Under the pieces are notes generated by a model, which saw nothing but the letters and a program-made list of their open reading frames with translations, did not search any database and was not told the origin of the DNA. From NCBI GenBank assembly GCA_005793345.1, contig SXSU01000006.1:1-33957 (forward strand): a stretch of 33,957 bases of DNA, written 5' to 3'. The translations under genes and the position numbers were made by a program. Shown piece after piece: positions 33,264-33,957 of this stretch. Each line of letters begins with the position of its first letter. The first letter of the stretch is position 1. This stretch comes from Bdellovibrionales bacterium. GTDB taxonomy: Bacteria > Bdellovibrionota > Bdellovibrionia > Bdellovibrionales > Bdellovibrionaceae.

Positions 33264-33957
33264 ATGGGTGTTTCTTTTTTCATAAATAATAAACATGCAT
33301 CTAAGTCATCAATCGTTATTGATGTTACCGTAGATGGCACAAGGATTCGATTAAGAACTGGTATCCAAATTGAAACCGTAGACTGGGATGCAAAAAAAGG
33401 TTTCGTTAAATCTTATCAAGGGAAAAGTGTTACAACGAATATTATTCGTACGCTTAGAGAGAAGGAGGTTTCAATATTGGAGCTCGTTGAGCAATACAAA
33501 TACGGCAAGCCTAGGCTTAGTTACATTGAATTGGAAGAGAAACTGAATGAGTTAAATGACAACCCAAAAACCAAGTTTAATAAATTAAAGAAGAGTGGGG
33601 TGCGTCCAAGTGGTGATTCCTTACTTGCTTTCATCGACCTGTTTATTAAAGACTGTGAAGCAGGTGTGCGACTTTCTCCTAAGAAAAAGAAGCTCAAACC
33701 TCAAACGATAAGTAGTTTTAAGACTACACGTAAAATGCTTGCTAGTTTTTTCAATAAAAAAAATTGGGACTTGAAACTAGGGGAGTTGACTCAGGAACAT
33801 ATTGATTTGATTAGTGATCATTTGATCATGGATTTAGATTGGAGCATGAATACACATGCAAAGTTGATGATGGACTTGAAACAAGTATATAATTATGCTG
33901 TTAAGTTAAAGAGGCTACCTCCTGCTATATTGTATGAATTAAAATTTGATACCAGCC
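33264..33957 (+). CDS. Tyrosine recombinase/integrase (3' partial)
   Basis: The gene starts at ATG 33264, one base after the excisionase-like stop, and runs off the right edge after 231 codons. The N-terminal 90 or so residues match the arm-type DNA-binding domain of Bacteroidota integrases (VDGTRIRLRTGIQIETVDWD). Residues about 110-231 are the SAM-like core-binding domain (LLAFIDLFIKDC, TISSFKTTRKML, LTQEHIDLISDHL). The catalytic domain with the R-H-R-Y residues is beyond the window. It would integrate or excise the element whose end is seen from about 31100. Confidence 0.85.
   Translation, partial: MGVSFFINNKHASKSSIVIDVTVDGTRIRLRTGIQIETVDWDAKKGFVKSYQGKSVTTNIIRTLREKEVSILELVEQYKYGKPRLSYIELEEKLNELNDNPKTKFNKLKKSGVRPSGDSLLAFIDLFIKDCEAGVRLSPKKKKLKPQTISSFKTTRKMLASFFNKKNWDLKLGELTQEHIDLISDHLIMDLDWSMNTHAKLMMDLKQVYNYAVKLKRLPPAILYELKFDTS

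Noticed and set aside
1..33957. CRISPR arrays, insertion sequences and rRNA genes
   Set aside because: No regularly spaced repeats, transposase motifs or rRNA-like segments were seen in reading both strands.

Overview
The window looks like a chromosomal segment from a member of the Bacteroidota, probably near the Chitinophagaceae or Sphingobacteriales. This is inferred from the strong AT bias, the lack of Shine-Dalgarno sequences before most genes, several TTG and GTG starts, and an integrase N-terminus of the kind common in that phylum. No rRNA or tRNA gene is present to confirm it.

Positions 2-28358 form one unbroken plus-strand array of 27 genes with short gaps or 4-11 base overlaps. It is a surface-polysaccharide locus (O-antigen, capsule or S-layer glycan type). 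The left block (2-6635) encodes a nonulosonate-type sugar acid pathway: a NeuB-like synthase fused to a TIM-barrel isomerase domain, an SpsF-like cytidylyltransferase, a DegT-family aminotransferase, a free-standing TIM-barrel isomerase, a Gfo/Idh/MocA oxidoreductase and an SDR. Next comes an acyl-activation cassette (6651-9093): a GNAT acyltransferase carrying its own acyl carrier protein domain, and an NRPS-type adenylating enzyme. This suggests that an amino acid or other acid is loaded on the carrier and transferred to an amino sugar. A methyltransferase and two proteins resembling Leptospira surface-carbohydrate families follow.

Positions 12579-15234 carry a CDP-alcohol phosphotransferase and a fused nucleotidyltransferase/aminotransferase. 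Together they could make a CDP-activated amino-alcohol or aminophosphonate and transfer it to the glycan or a lipid. A NeuA-phosphatase fusion (15244) and a CDP-6-deoxyhexose branch (16439-19737) come next. The locus thus has four predicted cytidylyltransferases. Positions 19751-28358 hold three GT2 glycosyltransferases, a divergent DegT-like protein, a Wzy-like polymerase, a FemAB/BioF2-like acyltransferase overlapping a polysaccharide deacetylase, an epimerase/reductase and the initiating phosphoglycosyltransferase. No Wzx flippase or ABC exporter is visible, so it should lie to the left of the window.

Positions 28398-30313 return to a more ordinary composition, with an aspartate-type aminotransferase and a convergent YdcF/DUF218 membrane protein. 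Positions 30314-31023 contain an apparently orphan terminator, a small secreted Cys-rich protein and a small hypothetical gene. From about 31100 to the right edge is the end of a probable integrative element: a MerR-like regulator on the minus strand, a divergent run of three small genes (zinc-ribbon, single-TM, excisionase-like), and a tyrosine recombinase cut by the edge. No intergenic stretch exceeds 300 bases; the longest is 30314-30581.
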